From: Pseudomonadota bacterium
GTDB lineage: Bacteria > Pseudomonadota > Gammaproteobacteria > Pseudomonadales > Halieaceae
DNA length: 40,536 nucleotides
Direction of reading: 5' to 3'
Assembly: GCA_002862405.1 (NCBI GenBank)
Contig: PKCZ01000034.1
Coordinates: forward strand, 1 to 40,536
Shown one piece after another: positions 32,162 to 40,536 of the stretch. The stretch's first letter is position 1; the number at the start of each line of letters is the position of its first letter. The notes under the pieces were generated by a model that searched no databases, had not been told where the DNA came from, and was given only the letters and a program-made list of their open reading frames with translations. Both the position numbers and the translations under genes were made by a program.

Positions 32162-32206
32162 GAATGTTAATGATATTAACTTGCGATGTTATCACGATTA
32201 ACATTC
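32162..32206. promoter_or_regulatory. Candidate tandem TetR-type operator upstream of the MFP-RND-tetR operon
   Basis: Outer arms GAATGTTAAT...ATTAACATTC (perfect 10-bp inverted repeat); two direct copies ATGTTAnnnnnATTAAC at 32164-32180 and 32186-32202, 22-bp period; 16 bp upstream of the MFP start. Confidence 0.65.
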
Positions 32207-32317
32207 AAAAATCAGCCTGTCGTGTTGCTGTTTAGGTTGAGGACGAGAACCTTTCTACTTGCGTCAAATTCGCTAATCCGAGACACTTCGAAGCCTTGTC
32301 TTCGGACAAGGTCACTG

Positions 32318-32426
32318 GTGACTCGGACGGTCCCCTCGCAGCGATAGATAGTGAACCCCGCCAGGCCCGGAAGGGAGCAACGGTAGTTATCGACTCGGGT
32401 GCCGAGGTGTGGCTGTTCGAGTCGCC
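32318..32426 (+). ncRNA. ffs: 4.5S signal recognition particle RNA
   Basis: Conserved apical domain GCCAGGCCCGGAAGGGAGCAACGGTAG plus CTCGGGTGCCGAGG; terminal stem GGTGACTCG pairs with CGAGTCGCC; directly upstream of dnaX. Confidence 0.93.
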
Positions 32427-32449
32427 TCCAATAACGGTCGGGCTCCAAA

Positions 32450-34324
32450 ATGGCTTATCAAGTTCTTGCGCGTAAATGGCGACCCTCCAACTTCTCCGAG
32501 ATGGTTGGACAGGAGCACGTGGTTAAGGCACTGACGACCGCATTAGAGTCCGAGAGACTGCACCATGCCTACTTGTTTACGGGTACCCGCGGGGTAGGGA
32601 AAACCACGGTTGCGCGGCTGATTGCGAAAAGCCTCAACTGCGAAACGGGCGTAACCGCTGAGCCCTGTGGGCAATGTGCGAGTTGCATCGAGATTGCCGA
32701 AGGCAGAAGCGTTGATGTACTTGAAGTTGATGCTGCCTCTCGAACCAAGGTCGAAGATACGCGAGACCTGCTTGATAATGTTCAGTACGCGCCAACGCGC
32801 TCGCGTTTCAAGATTTACCTGATCGACGAAGTTCACATGCTCTCGAATCACAGCTTCAATGCGCTGTTGAAAACGCTCGAAGAGCCACCGGAACACGTCA
32901 AGTTTTTACTGGCAACGACAGATCCGCAAAAACTGCCCGCAACCGTGTTGTCGCGGTGTCTACAGTTCAACTTGAAGAACATGGTGCCGCAGCAAATCAT
33001 TGATCATCTTCGTCAGGTGCTGGCAGAGGAATCGGTAAGCTTCGACGATGAGTCGCTGGCATTGCTCGCTCGTGGTGCCGAGGGGTCGATGCGAGACGCA
33101 CTGTCGCTGACTGACCAGGCCATCGCGCATGGATCGGGAAAGTTGGCGGCTGATGAAGTCCGGCAAATGCTTGGCACAGTGTCGAGAACCAAGGTATTTG
33201 ACTTGCTGGATACAATCGTTGCGAACGATCCCAAGCTTGCACTGGTTGTGGTCGAGGACATCGCGTCACATTCACCGGACTATGCCGGGACATTAGACGA
33301 GCTCGCATCAGTCTTACACCAGATAAGCTTGGCTCAGGCAGTACCAGGCTCGGTAGATTTGACCTTACCCGAGCATGAGAGGCTGGCGAGCGTGGCTCAG
33401 GGTATGACAGCTGATGATGCGCATTTGTGGTGGCAGATGGCTGTGGCCGCGAAACGTGAGCTTTATTTGGCGTCTGATCCCCGTGCTGGGCTCGATATGG
33501 CTGTCCTGCGAATGATTGCCTTCAGACCGGCCGTTGTGTTGACAGACGCATCTGAGGTGCTCCCGGCAAAAAAGCCTGAGCCACCGGTGATGCCGGTGGA
33601 GCCGGTAACCACGTCAAAGCAACAACCGAGTATTTCATCGGATCGACCTAGCAACGACGTTATAAGCGCGGATCAAATGGCTTTCGAGCGGGAAATTGTC
33701 GCGTCAAAGCGGGTTTCTGCGCCAGTGTCCAGAGCCTTTGCAGCAGAAAATCTCGCGCCCGCGGTGGAAGTTGCTGATAAACCCTCACAGGCAATCGTCG
33801 AGGTGCCAACACGAGCTGCAACAAGCGTCCATCCGTTGGGGGCTTCCAACGGTGTTGCCAATGGCAGTCAGGTTCTGTCCCCGACTGTCATTGAGGTCCC
33901 TGACGGAGCCAAGCCACCAGATGAGGATCTGCCAACCCATGGATCCTGGCCCGACTTTTTCGAAACGTTGGGGCTCAAAGGCGTTATACACACGGTAGCC
34001 TCGCACTTCGAGCTGTCTGTGGCCTTTGACCGGACTCTATGTTTTACGGTGTCTCCCGCCAATGCCACGCTCTTCAACGAACGGCACCAGAGAGGTCTGG
34101 CATCTGCGATCGAACAAGTGTTAGAAGATCTGGTGACCGTACAGGTTGTTCTAGGTGAAACCTCGGATAACACACCTGCGCATCAACGCGAATTGTTGGA
34201 GCAGCGACGGCTCTCAGCTGCGCGCCAAGCGCTCGAGTCTGATGATTGTCTCAACGCGTTGTTGACCGATTTTGATGCCATTGTCCTTCCAGAGTCGGTC
34301 CGTCCCCCCCTAGTGGAGCTGTAG
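32450..34324 (+). CDS. dnaX: DNA polymerase III subunits tau/gamma
   Basis: [55 protein letters not shown]; Zn site [32 protein letters not shown]. Confidence 0.97.
   Translation: MAYQVLARKWRPSNFSEMVGQEHVVKALTTALESERLHHAYLFTGTRGVGKTTVARLIAKSLNCETGVTAEPCGQCASCIEIAEGRSVDVLEVDAASRTKVEDTRDLLDNVQYAPTRSRFKIYLIDEVHMLSNHSFNALLKTLEEPPEHVKFLLATTDPQKLPATVLSRCLQFNLKNMVPQQIIDHLRQVLAEESVSFDDESLALLARGAEGSMRDALSLTDQAIAHGSGKLAADEVRQMLGTVSRTKVFDLLDTIVANDPKLALVVVEDIASHSPDYAGTLDELASVLHQISLAQAVPGSVDLTLPEHERLASVAQGMTADDAHLWWQMAVAAKRELYLASDPRAGLDMAVLRMIAFRPAVVLTDASEVLPAKKPEPPVMPVEPVTTSKQQPSISSDRPSNDVISADQMAFEREIVASKRVSAPVSRAFAAENLAPAVEVADKPSQAIVEVPTRAATSVHPLGASNGVANGSQVLSPTVIEVPDGAKPPDEDLPTHGSWPDFFETLGLKGVIHTVASHFELSVAFDRTLCFTVSPANATLFNERHQRGLASAIEQVLEDLVTVQVVLGETSDNTPAHQRELLEQRRLSAARQALESDDCLNALLTDFDAIVLPESVRPPLVEL
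33568..33599 (+). promoter_or_regulatory. Programmed -1 ribosomal frameshift site in dnaX (gamma subunit)
   Basis: In-frame A-AAA-AAG (33568-33574); GAGGTG SD-like element 8 nt upstream; 7-bp perfect hairpin CCACCGG-TGATG-CCGGTGG (33581-33599) 6 nt downstream; -1 frame reads GCC TGA. Confidence 0.88.
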
Positions 34325-34328
34325 ATCC

Positions 34329-34934
34329 TTGAAACTGAGTCCCGCAATACAAGAATTGATTGAGGCGCTACGACACTTGCCCGGTGTGGGGCCTAAATCT
34401 GCTCAGCGAATGACATTACATTTGCTCGAGCGCGATCGCGAGGCAGCTCAATTGTTGGGGGATGCACTTTTAAATGCGCTGGCAAAGGTTGAACGCTGCC
34501 AACGCTGTCGTAATTTTACAGAACTGACTATTTGTGAGATTTGCGGTGATCCAAAGCGCGACGATACGGCACTGTGTGTTGTTGAAACCCCAGCTGACGT
34601 AATGGCGATAGAACAGACGGGAAGTTATCGGGGACTATACTTTGTGCTCATGGGGCATTTGTCGCCCTTGGATGGGATCGGTCCAAAGCAGCTGGGTCTA
34701 GACAGCCTCAACGGTCTGTTCGATTCAGAGTCGATTGCGGAAGTCATTCTGGCGACCAACCCGACCGTCGAGGGTGAAGCAACAGGTCATTACATCGCGG
34801 AACTCGCACAACGACATAACATCAAGGTCACTCGCATTGCTCACGGGGTGCCACTGGGCGGTGAACTGGAATTTATCGATCCAACCACGTTGGCTCACGC
34901 GTTGGGCGGTAGAAAAGAAGTAGGGCAAGCTTGA
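34329..34934 (+). CDS. recR: Recombination protein RecR (TTG start)
   Basis: [46 protein letters not shown] Zn finger, Toprim [15 protein letters not shown]. Confidence 0.96.
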   Translation: MKLSPAIQELIEALRHLPGVGPKSAQRMTLHLLERDREAAQLLGDALLNALAKVERCQRCRNFTELTICEICGDPKRDDTALCVVETPADVMAIEQTGSYRGLYFVLMGHLSPLDGIGPKQLGLDSLNGLFDSESIAEVILATNPTVEGEATGHYIAELAQRHNIKVTRIAHGVPLGGELEFIDPTTLAHALGGRKEVGQA

Positions 34935-36049
34935 CATACGAGCTTATAGAAACAGATGAGGCCTTGGATGCGCTGCTGGAGCAGCACTCGGGCGAGCGAT
35001 TTGTTGCCGTTGATACCGAGTTTCGACGTCGAGACACGTTTTATCCGCAAGTTGCACTGCTACAGCTTTGCTGGAGAAAAGAGTCGTATCTAATTGATCC
35101 AACAACGATTTCTACTCTTGATTCAGTGAGAGAGTTATTGGCTGACTCCCGCGTGATCAAGCTGATCCACAGCCCTAGTGAAGATTTAGAAGTATTTGAT
35201 CGGTGGCTTCAGATGACGCCAACCCCTCTATTCGATACTCAACGCGCGCTGGCTGTGCTCGGACGAGGCTTCGGACTCGGCTATAGGGCAATGGTGGAGA
35301 TGTATACGGGTGACGTTATATCCAAAGAGGAAACTACTTCGGATTGGCTTAAACGACCCTTGACCGACCGTCAGCTTAGTTACGCCGCGCTCGATGTTAC
35401 CTACCTTCGCCAGATCGGAGAGCAACTCTACGATGCGTGCGAAGATCGTCAGCGTTTAGCCTGGGTTCTGGACGATACGGCGCGTCTGACACTTGGTGGC
35501 CGAGGGCCCGCGGCAAAATTTAAATCGGCTTGGAAAATGAAACCTCGCGAGCAGGCCATACTTCATCGATTGATCGACTGGCGCGATGAAGAGGCGAGAC
35601 GACTGGATAGGCCACGAAGTTGGGTGATACCCGACAAGGTAATGGTATCACTTGCGAAGCGTCAGCCATCGCATATGGCACAGCTGTCGACCGTCGATGG
35701 ACTTCACGACGCTATTATCAAAAAAAGGGGTAAGCGCATTCTGGAGGTCATCGCCAATGCAAGTGATGACCTGTCCGAATTGCCTGCTGGCTGGCAGGCA
35801 CCGCTGCGCTCAGATCAAAAAGAATGGGCATCAACGCTAGGAGAAGCTGTCGCAACCACTGCGGTGACTCTTGGCGTTGCGCCTGAGGTTCTGTTTGCGA
35901 GTAAGGACGTTGAGCGACTAATTCACGCTACCTTGGAATCTCAGGAAGTGCCGGAAGATCTCTTGGGTTGGAGAGATCCGGTCATAACTCAGCACCTAGT
36001 AGCGCTATTGGTGTCACTAGCGGGCCCATCTACTGACCCCAAGGCATGA
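34931..36049 (+). CDS. rnd: Ribonuclease D (TTG start)
   Basis: [57 protein letters not shown]-like C-terminus. Confidence 0.93.
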   Translation: MTYELIETDEALDALLEQHSGERFVAVDTEFRRRDTFYPQVALLQLCWRKESYLIDPTTISTLDSVRELLADSRVIKLIHSPSEDLEVFDRWLQMTPTPLFDTQRALAVLGRGFGLGYRAMVEMYTGDVISKEETTSDWLKRPLTDRQLSYAALDVTYLRQIGEQLYDACEDRQRLAWVLDDTARLTLGGRGPAAKFKSAWKMKPREQAILHRLIDWRDEEARRLDRPRSWVIPDKVMVSLAKRQPSHMAQLSTVDGLHDAIIKKRGKRILEVIANASDDLSELPAGWQAPLRSDQKEWASTLGEAVATTAVTLGVAPEVLFASKDVERLIHATLESQEVPEDLLGWRDPVITQHLVALLVSLAGPSTDPKA

Positions 36050-37411
36050 ATGCGCAATCTCACTGACAGCTTGAGTTACGCATCTTTGACTGCAATGGCA
36101 TGGCCTTTCATTTTGGCCAATGCGTCGGTGCCGCTGCTCGGTATTGTTGATACTGCGGTTATTGGTAACACGGGTTCCGTCGTTGAGTTGGGAGCAATTG
36201 CGCTTGGGTCCCTTATTTTCTCCTTTGTTTATTGGAGTTTCGGGTTCCTCAGGATGGGAACAACCGGCTTTATCGCGCAAGCTGACGGGTCGGCTGACCA
36301 TAAAGAGGTCCGAGCCATTCTGGGTCGATCTTGCATTATTGCGCTGATTATTGGGGTGCTATTACTTTTAATCCAGTGTCCGATCGGAGCGCTCAGTTTT
36401 AGCTTGTTGTCGGGCGATGCAGCGGTCGAGAGCGTCGCAAAAACGTATTTTTACACGCGAATTTGGGGTGCTCCTGCGACTTTGCTTGTCTTCGTCATTA
36501 TGGGTGTCTGGATAGGGCTTGGGGAGGCAAAAGAGTTACTTAAGCTTCAGCTTTTTCTCAACGGTTTGAATATGGTGCTGGATATTCTCGCCGCTGGGGT
36601 TTTGGGCCTTGGCGCGTATGGCATTGCTATTGGCACCGTTTTTTCCGAAATCATCACCTGTCTGGTCGGGTTTTACCGATTGCAACGATTCCTCGCTGCG
36701 AAACACGAGGTTGGTGCGGCTTGGTACGCGTTCTGGCCGGTGGACCGCGTGCGCGAAATGACGCAGATGTGGCGCTTGCTGACCGCCAATGGAGACATCA
36801 TGATCAGAACGATGCTACTTGTCTTCGCGTTTTCCTATTTTACCAACGAGGCCGCTAAATTCGGTGTCGTATCACTTGCCGCTACGCACATCGTGCTTCA
36901 GATCATGGCGTTCACCGCCTTCTTTCTCGATGGATTCGCTTATGTCGCTGAATCTCAGGTAGGTCGCAGTTACGGCGCCAGAAATGTCCGGGCATTTAAG
37001 CTTGCCTTGCACCGAACAACGGTATTAGCTGCGGGTGCTGCAGTGGCACTTGCTGCGGCTATACTATTTTTCGGAGAGATGCTCGTGGCCGCACTGACTG
37101 ATCTTGATGAAGTCATTGTGACCTCGCTGGGGTTGCTACACATCTGCGCCGTTTATGTCATTGCCTCATTTCCAGCATTCCAGTTGGACGGCGTATTCAT
37201 TGGCACGTCACGGACAAAAGAGATGCGGAATGCGTCGTTCGTGTCGCTCTTAGTATTTTTGTTGGCGGTCTGGGCACTGACAGAAACCTACGCGCTTGTG
37301 GGCTTGTGGTGGGCAATGGTGGTATTCGTCATTGCCCGAGCCATCAGTTTGTGGGTTTATGTACCAAGATTCTGGAATCATTTTGCTCGAGACGACGAGG
37401 TGACTGTATGA
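36050..37411 (+). CDS. MATE family efflux transporter (DinF-like)
   Basis: AWPFILANASVPLLGIVDTAVIGNTGSVVELGAIALGSLIFSFVYWSFGFLRMGTTGFIAQADG; 12 TM-like hydrophobic pattern. Confidence 0.93.
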   Translation: MRNLTDSLSYASLTAMAWPFILANASVPLLGIVDTAVIGNTGSVVELGAIALGSLIFSFVYWSFGFLRMGTTGFIAQADGSADHKEVRAILGRSCIIALIIGVLLLLIQCPIGALSFSLLSGDAAVESVAKTYFYTRIWGAPATLLVFVIMGVWIGLGEAKELLKLQLFLNGLNMVLDILAAGVLGLGAYGIAIGTVFSEIITCLVGFYRLQRFLAAKHEVGAAWYAFWPVDRVREMTQMWRLLTANGDIMIRTMLLVFAFSYFTNEAAKFGVVSLAATHIVLQIMAFTAFFLDGFAYVAESQVGRSYGARNVRAFKLALHRTTVLAAGAAVALAAAILFFGEMLVAALTDLDEVIVTSLGLLHICAVYVIASFPAFQLDGVFIGTSRTKEMRNASFVSLLVFLLAVWALTETYALVGLWWAMVVFVIARAISLWVYVPRFWNHFARDDEVTV

Positions 37412-37677
37412 GCGCTGCAAATAGTATCCGGGTGTTGGCAGGAAAGCGTAAACCGGATACCTATCTATTCATATCGGCAGACGCGGGAGCCGAGGATTTA
37501 CCAGCCGATCTGCTTTCATTGTTAGGCGAGCTTAGAGAAGTAATTACGCTGGATATTACGCCAGAGCGGCAACTGGCAAGGTGCACGGGCGAAGAAGTGC
37601 TCGAGGGTGTTGCTGATGCGGGTTATTATTTGCAAATGCCGACGGGGGAGCGCACGCGTCATGATGACGACCACTAG
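37408..37677 (+). CDS. YcgL domain-containing protein
   Basis: MSAANSIRVLAGKRKPDTYLFISADAGAEDLPADLLSLLGELREVITLDITPERQLARCTGEEVLEGVADAGYYLQMP; ATGA overlap with the MATE stop, internal start preferred over 37306. Confidence 0.88.
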   Translation: MSAANSIRVLAGKRKPDTYLFISADAGAEDLPADLLSLLGELREVITLDITPERQLARCTGEEVLEGVADAGYYLQMPTGERTRHDDDH

Positions 37678-38002
37678 TTACCTATTTGCACTTGTCATTT
37701 ATTGGTTGGCCGCTGGCGTGGGTTGCCGACTGCTCTACGTGATGGTTTTTCGTCATCTATCGCCGATGTGGTCTGGTGCGACCACGGGTCTCGTTGCTGG
37801 TCTTTTGCTCGTCCCCTCCTATGCGGCCGCCGACGCTAATACGCTCGCACCCGCGCTGATCACGGGTGTGTTTAATCTGATGTTTGCAGGTGGTATGGAA
37901 GCGGCGGTAGGGGCTTTTTTAATGCTGTCCTTAGGCGCGGTTATGGGGGTTATTGTGGGCATCATCACCGCACGATTGTCCACGTCACGTCCTAGCCAGT
38001 AG
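37661..38002 (+). CDS. Hypothetical membrane protein
   Basis: MMTTTSYLFALVIYWLAAGVGCRLLYVMVFRHL...; three to four hydrophobic segments; overlaps the ycgL-like gene end. Confidence 0.7.
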   Translation: MMTTTSYLFALVIYWLAAGVGCRLLYVMVFRHLSPMWSGATTGLVAGLLLVPSYAAADANTLAPALITGVFNLMFAGGMEAAVGAFLMLSLGAVMGVIVGIITARLSTSRPSQ

Positions 38003-38092
38003 TAGATCTGCGAATCGTCAGAATTAGTAAAACGACTCGTAAACCTGCGGATTGTCCGTTAGTCTCACGTCTCGATTTTAGGGAGCTGTTAT

Positions 38093-38941
38093 ATGAAATT
38101 CACCGGCACTGACAATTATGTAGCGACTGACGACCTCAGAATGGCCGTAGACGCGGCGGTCGCGCTACAGCGTCCTTTACTCATTAAGGGCGAGCCCGGC
38201 ACTGGCAAGACCATGCTGGCTGAAGAAGTTGCATCAGGCTTGGGAATGAAGCTGATCCAGTGGCACATCAAGTCAACTACGAAAGCCCAGCAGGGCTTGT
38301 ATGAGTACGATGCTGTATCGCGGCTCCGTGATTCACAGCTGGGTGATGAGGGTGTCCACGACATCTCCAACTACATCAAGCGGGGAAAGCTCTGGGACGC
38401 ATTTGATGCCGATGAGCAGGTGGTATTGCTCATTGACGAGGTCGACAAGGCGGACATCGAATTCCCCAATGACCTTCTCGTCGAGCTCGATCGAATGGAG
38501 TTTTTCGTCTACGAGACAGGCGAGACCATCAAGGCCAAGCATCGCCCCGTCATTATTATTACGTCCAATAATGAGAAAGAGCTTCCCGACGCATTCTTGC
38601 GCCGTTGCTTCTTCCACTTCATTAATTTCCCCGATCGGGATACGATGCGCCAGATCATTGGCGTGCACTATCCGTCCATTAAGCAAGATTTGGTGCAAGA
38701 GGCGCTTGAAGTTTTCTTTGAGCTCCGAGCGATTCCAGGTTTAAAGAAAAAGCCTTCAACGTCTGAGCTAATTGATTGGCTGAAGTTGTTGATGGCGGAC
38801 GATATTCCAGATGAAGTACTGAAGAATCGCGATCAGAGCAAGGCAATTCCGCCCTTGTACGGTGCGTTGGTTAAGAACGAGCAAGATGTTCAATTGCTTG
38901 AGCGTCTCGCTTTCATGCATCGTAGAGAAAGCAGTCAGTAA
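38093..38941 (+). CDS. MoxR-type AAA+ ATPase
   Basis: LLIKGEPGTGKTMLAEEVASGLG Walker A; VVLLIDEVDKADIEFPNDLLVELDRMEFFVYETGE Walker B; PVIIITSNNEKELPDAFLRRCFFHFI. Confidence 0.95.
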   Translation: MKFTGTDNYVATDDLRMAVDAAVALQRPLLIKGEPGTGKTMLAEEVASGLGMKLIQWHIKSTTKAQQGLYEYDAVSRLRDSQLGDEGVHDISNYIKRGKLWDAFDADEQVVLLIDEVDKADIEFPNDLLVELDRMEFFVYETGETIKAKHRPVIIITSNNEKELPDAFLRRCFFHFINFPDRDTMRQIIGVHYPSIKQDLVQEALEVFFELRAIPGLKKKPSTSELIDWLKLLMADDIPDEVLKNRDQSKAIPPLYGALVKNEQDVQLLERLAFMHRRESSQ

Positions 38942-38952
38942 GGAGCTAACCG

Positions 38953-40128
38953 ATGCTCGTCAATTTTTTTCAGGGATTAAAAGACGGTGGCGTTCCGGTT
39001 ACGCCCCGTGAGCTTTTGGATTTGCTCGCTGCGATGAACAAACAGCTCGTCTTTGGCAGTATTGACGACTTCTACAATCTCTCACGCGCCGTGATGGTGA
39101 AAGATGAGAAATACTACGATCGTTTTGATCGGGCGTTTGGCCTGCACTTTCGTGATCTTGAAGGTGTGGATGATGTTATTGAGGCGCTGATCCCCGACGA
39201 CTGGTTACGCTCAGAGTTCGTGAAACAGCTCTCGGAAGAGGACAAAGCGAAAATAGAGTCGCTGGGGGGACTGGAGAAGCTGATCGACGAGTTCAAAAAG
39301 CGTCTAGAGGAGCAGGAGAAGCGTCACGAGGGCGGTAATAAGTGGGTTGGTACTGGCGGTACATCTCCGTTCGGCAACGACGGTTTTCATCCTGAAGGTA
39401 TTCGCGTGGGCGGACAGGGTAAAAACAAGAAGGCGGTCAAAGTATGGGACCGCAGAGACTTTAAAAACCTCGATGACAGTGTCGAAATTGGCACTCGAAA
39501 CATTAAAGTCGCGCTTCGTCGACTGCGAAAGTTTGCACGCACGGGCTCGGCAGACGAGCTCGATCTTGATGATACGATCAGCTCCACAGCGAAAAATGCT
39601 GGGCTGCTCGATATCAAGATGGTTCCAGAGCGGCACAACGCTGTGAAGGTCCTCCTGTTCCTTGACGTAGGTGGATCCATGGATCCTCATGTAAAGGTAT
39701 GCGAAGAGCTGTTCTCTGCGGCCAGAAGCGAGTTCAAGCACCTCAAGCACTTCTACTTCCATAACTTTCTCTACGACAACGTCTGGGAAAACAACATCCG
39801 GCGTCACAATCAGCGAACACCGTTGCATGATGTGATGCATAAATTCGGCCACGACTACAAAGTAGTGATCGTCGGAGACGCCTCCATGTCGCCTTATGAA
39901 ATCGTTCAGCCGGGCGGCAGTGTGGAGCACTGGAACGAGGAGCCAGGTGCCGTTTGGTTGGAGCGTCTGCGCTCGACCTATGAGAAGTGCGTCTGGCTGA
40001 ATCCCGTACCTGAGGACGAGTGGCAATACACTCAGTCCATTTCCATTGCCAATCAGCTCATGGAAGAGAAGATGTATCCCTTAACCTTAGGCGGCTTGGA
40101 GGATGCGATGGGTTTCCTCGCCAAATAA
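38953..40128 (+). CDS. VWA domain-containing protein, CoxE-like
   Basis: FFQGLKDGGVPVTPRELLDLL; FLDVGGSMDPHVKVCEELFSAARSEFKHLKHFYFHNFLYDNVW; directly downstream of the MoxR ATPase. Confidence 0.92.
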   Translation: MLVNFFQGLKDGGVPVTPRELLDLLAAMNKQLVFGSIDDFYNLSRAVMVKDEKYYDRFDRAFGLHFRDLEGVDDVIEALIPDDWLRSEFVKQLSEEDKAKIESLGGLEKLIDEFKKRLEEQEKRHEGGNKWVGTGGTSPFGNDGFHPEGIRVGGQGKNKKAVKVWDRRDFKNLDDSVEIGTRNIKVALRRLRKFARTGSADELDLDDTISSTAKNAGLLDIKMVPERHNAVKVLLFLDVGGSMDPHVKVCEELFSAARSEFKHLKHFYFHNFLYDNVWENNIRRHNQRTPLHDVMHKFGHDYKVVIVGDASMSPYEIVQPGGSVEHWNEEPGAVWLERLRSTYEKCVWLNPVPEDEWQYTQSISIANQLMEEKMYPLTLGGLEDAMGFLAK

Positions 40129-40198
40129 CTGTGGTTCCACATGCGCCAGACATTGGCTAAACTCGGAGGGATAACAATTAAAACTCTGAGGATTTGAT

Positions 40199-40536
40199 AT
40201 GTCTTATAAGAACGTTATGGCAAGTCTAGTGGCGGCGGCGGTTGTGTCTGCGTGCGGAGATTCTGATACCCCCGTGGAAACGCAAGTAGAAGCGTCAAGC
40301 GCTGTTGCGGCAGTGGACACACAGCGCATCATGAACGCAGCGGAAGAGCCCGAGATGTGGCTTACCTACGGCGGCTCTTACGATGAGACTCGACACTCGT
40401 CACTCGCCTCGATCAATGGCGATACCGTTCAAAACTTGGGTGTGGACTGGGTTTACACCATGGATAAGCCACGCGGTGCCGAAGCGACGCCTATTGTTGT
40501 GGACGGCGTCATGTACGTGACCGGATCCTGGTCTGT
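40199..40536 (+). CDS. PQQ-dependent (quinoprotein) dehydrogenase, N-terminus; lipoprotein-like signal; truncated by window end
   Basis: MSYKNVMASLVAAAVVSACGDSDTPV...MWLTYGGSYDETRHSSLASINGDTVQNLGVDWVYTMDKPRGAEATPIVVDGVMYVTGSWS; open to the end of the window, absent from the ORF track. Confidence 0.88.
   Translation, partial: MSYKNVMASLVAAAVVSACGDSDTPVETQVEASSAVAAVDTQRIMNAAEEPEMWLTYGGSYDETRHSSLASINGDTVQNLGVDWVYTMDKPRGAEATPIVVDGVMYVTGSWS

Noticed and set aside
32212-32448. 78-aa minus-strand ORF across ffs
   Set aside because: Covers the 4.5S RNA gene antisense; no coding evidence.
39304-40026. 240-aa ORF on the minus strand
   Set aside because: Antisense shadow of the well-supported VWA gene.

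Overview
The window reads as mostly conserved core chromosome of a gammaproteobacterium, probably a marine lineage; that taxonomic guess is inference from gene content and order. Left part: leuB(3' end)-asd-[69-aa fimV-like remnant]-truA-trpF-trpB-trpA-accD-folC-dedD/SPOR-cvpA-purF-metZ on the + strand, then a bidirectional terminator and acnB (-). Middle: DUF1289 protein, miaE, lpxH(-), ppiB(-), glnS, cysS, an alpha/beta hydrolase(-), folD(-), tRNA-Pro(TGG) and tRNA-His(GTG). A more accessory stretch of about 5 kb follows: a Leu/Phe/Val/Glu-dehydrogenase pseudogene, cytochrome P450, SAM methyltransferase, acyl-CoA dehydrogenase and VOC protein, ending at tRNA-Arg(TCT). Right part: a TetR/RND/MFP efflux operon(-), ffs (4.5S SRP RNA), dnaX, recR, rnd, a MATE transporter, a ycgL-like gene, a small membrane protein, a MoxR ATPase, a CoxE-like VWA protein and the start of a PQQ dehydrogenase. 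I saw no CRISPR array, prophage or transposase, and no convincing new multi-gene system. The best second-look items are: (1) a complete E. coli-like programmed -1 frameshift cassette in dnaX; (2) fimV apparently collapsed to a 69-aa N-/C-terminal fusion between asd and truA; (3) a dehydrogenase pseudogene with two in-frame stops abutting the P450; (4) a tandem 22-bp-phased inverted-repeat operator upstream of the RND operon; (5) non-canonical proton-relay residues in the RND pump and Asp60->Glu in TrpA; (6) ybaB missing from between dnaX and recR. All family assignments come from reading protein motifs by eye; no database search was run.
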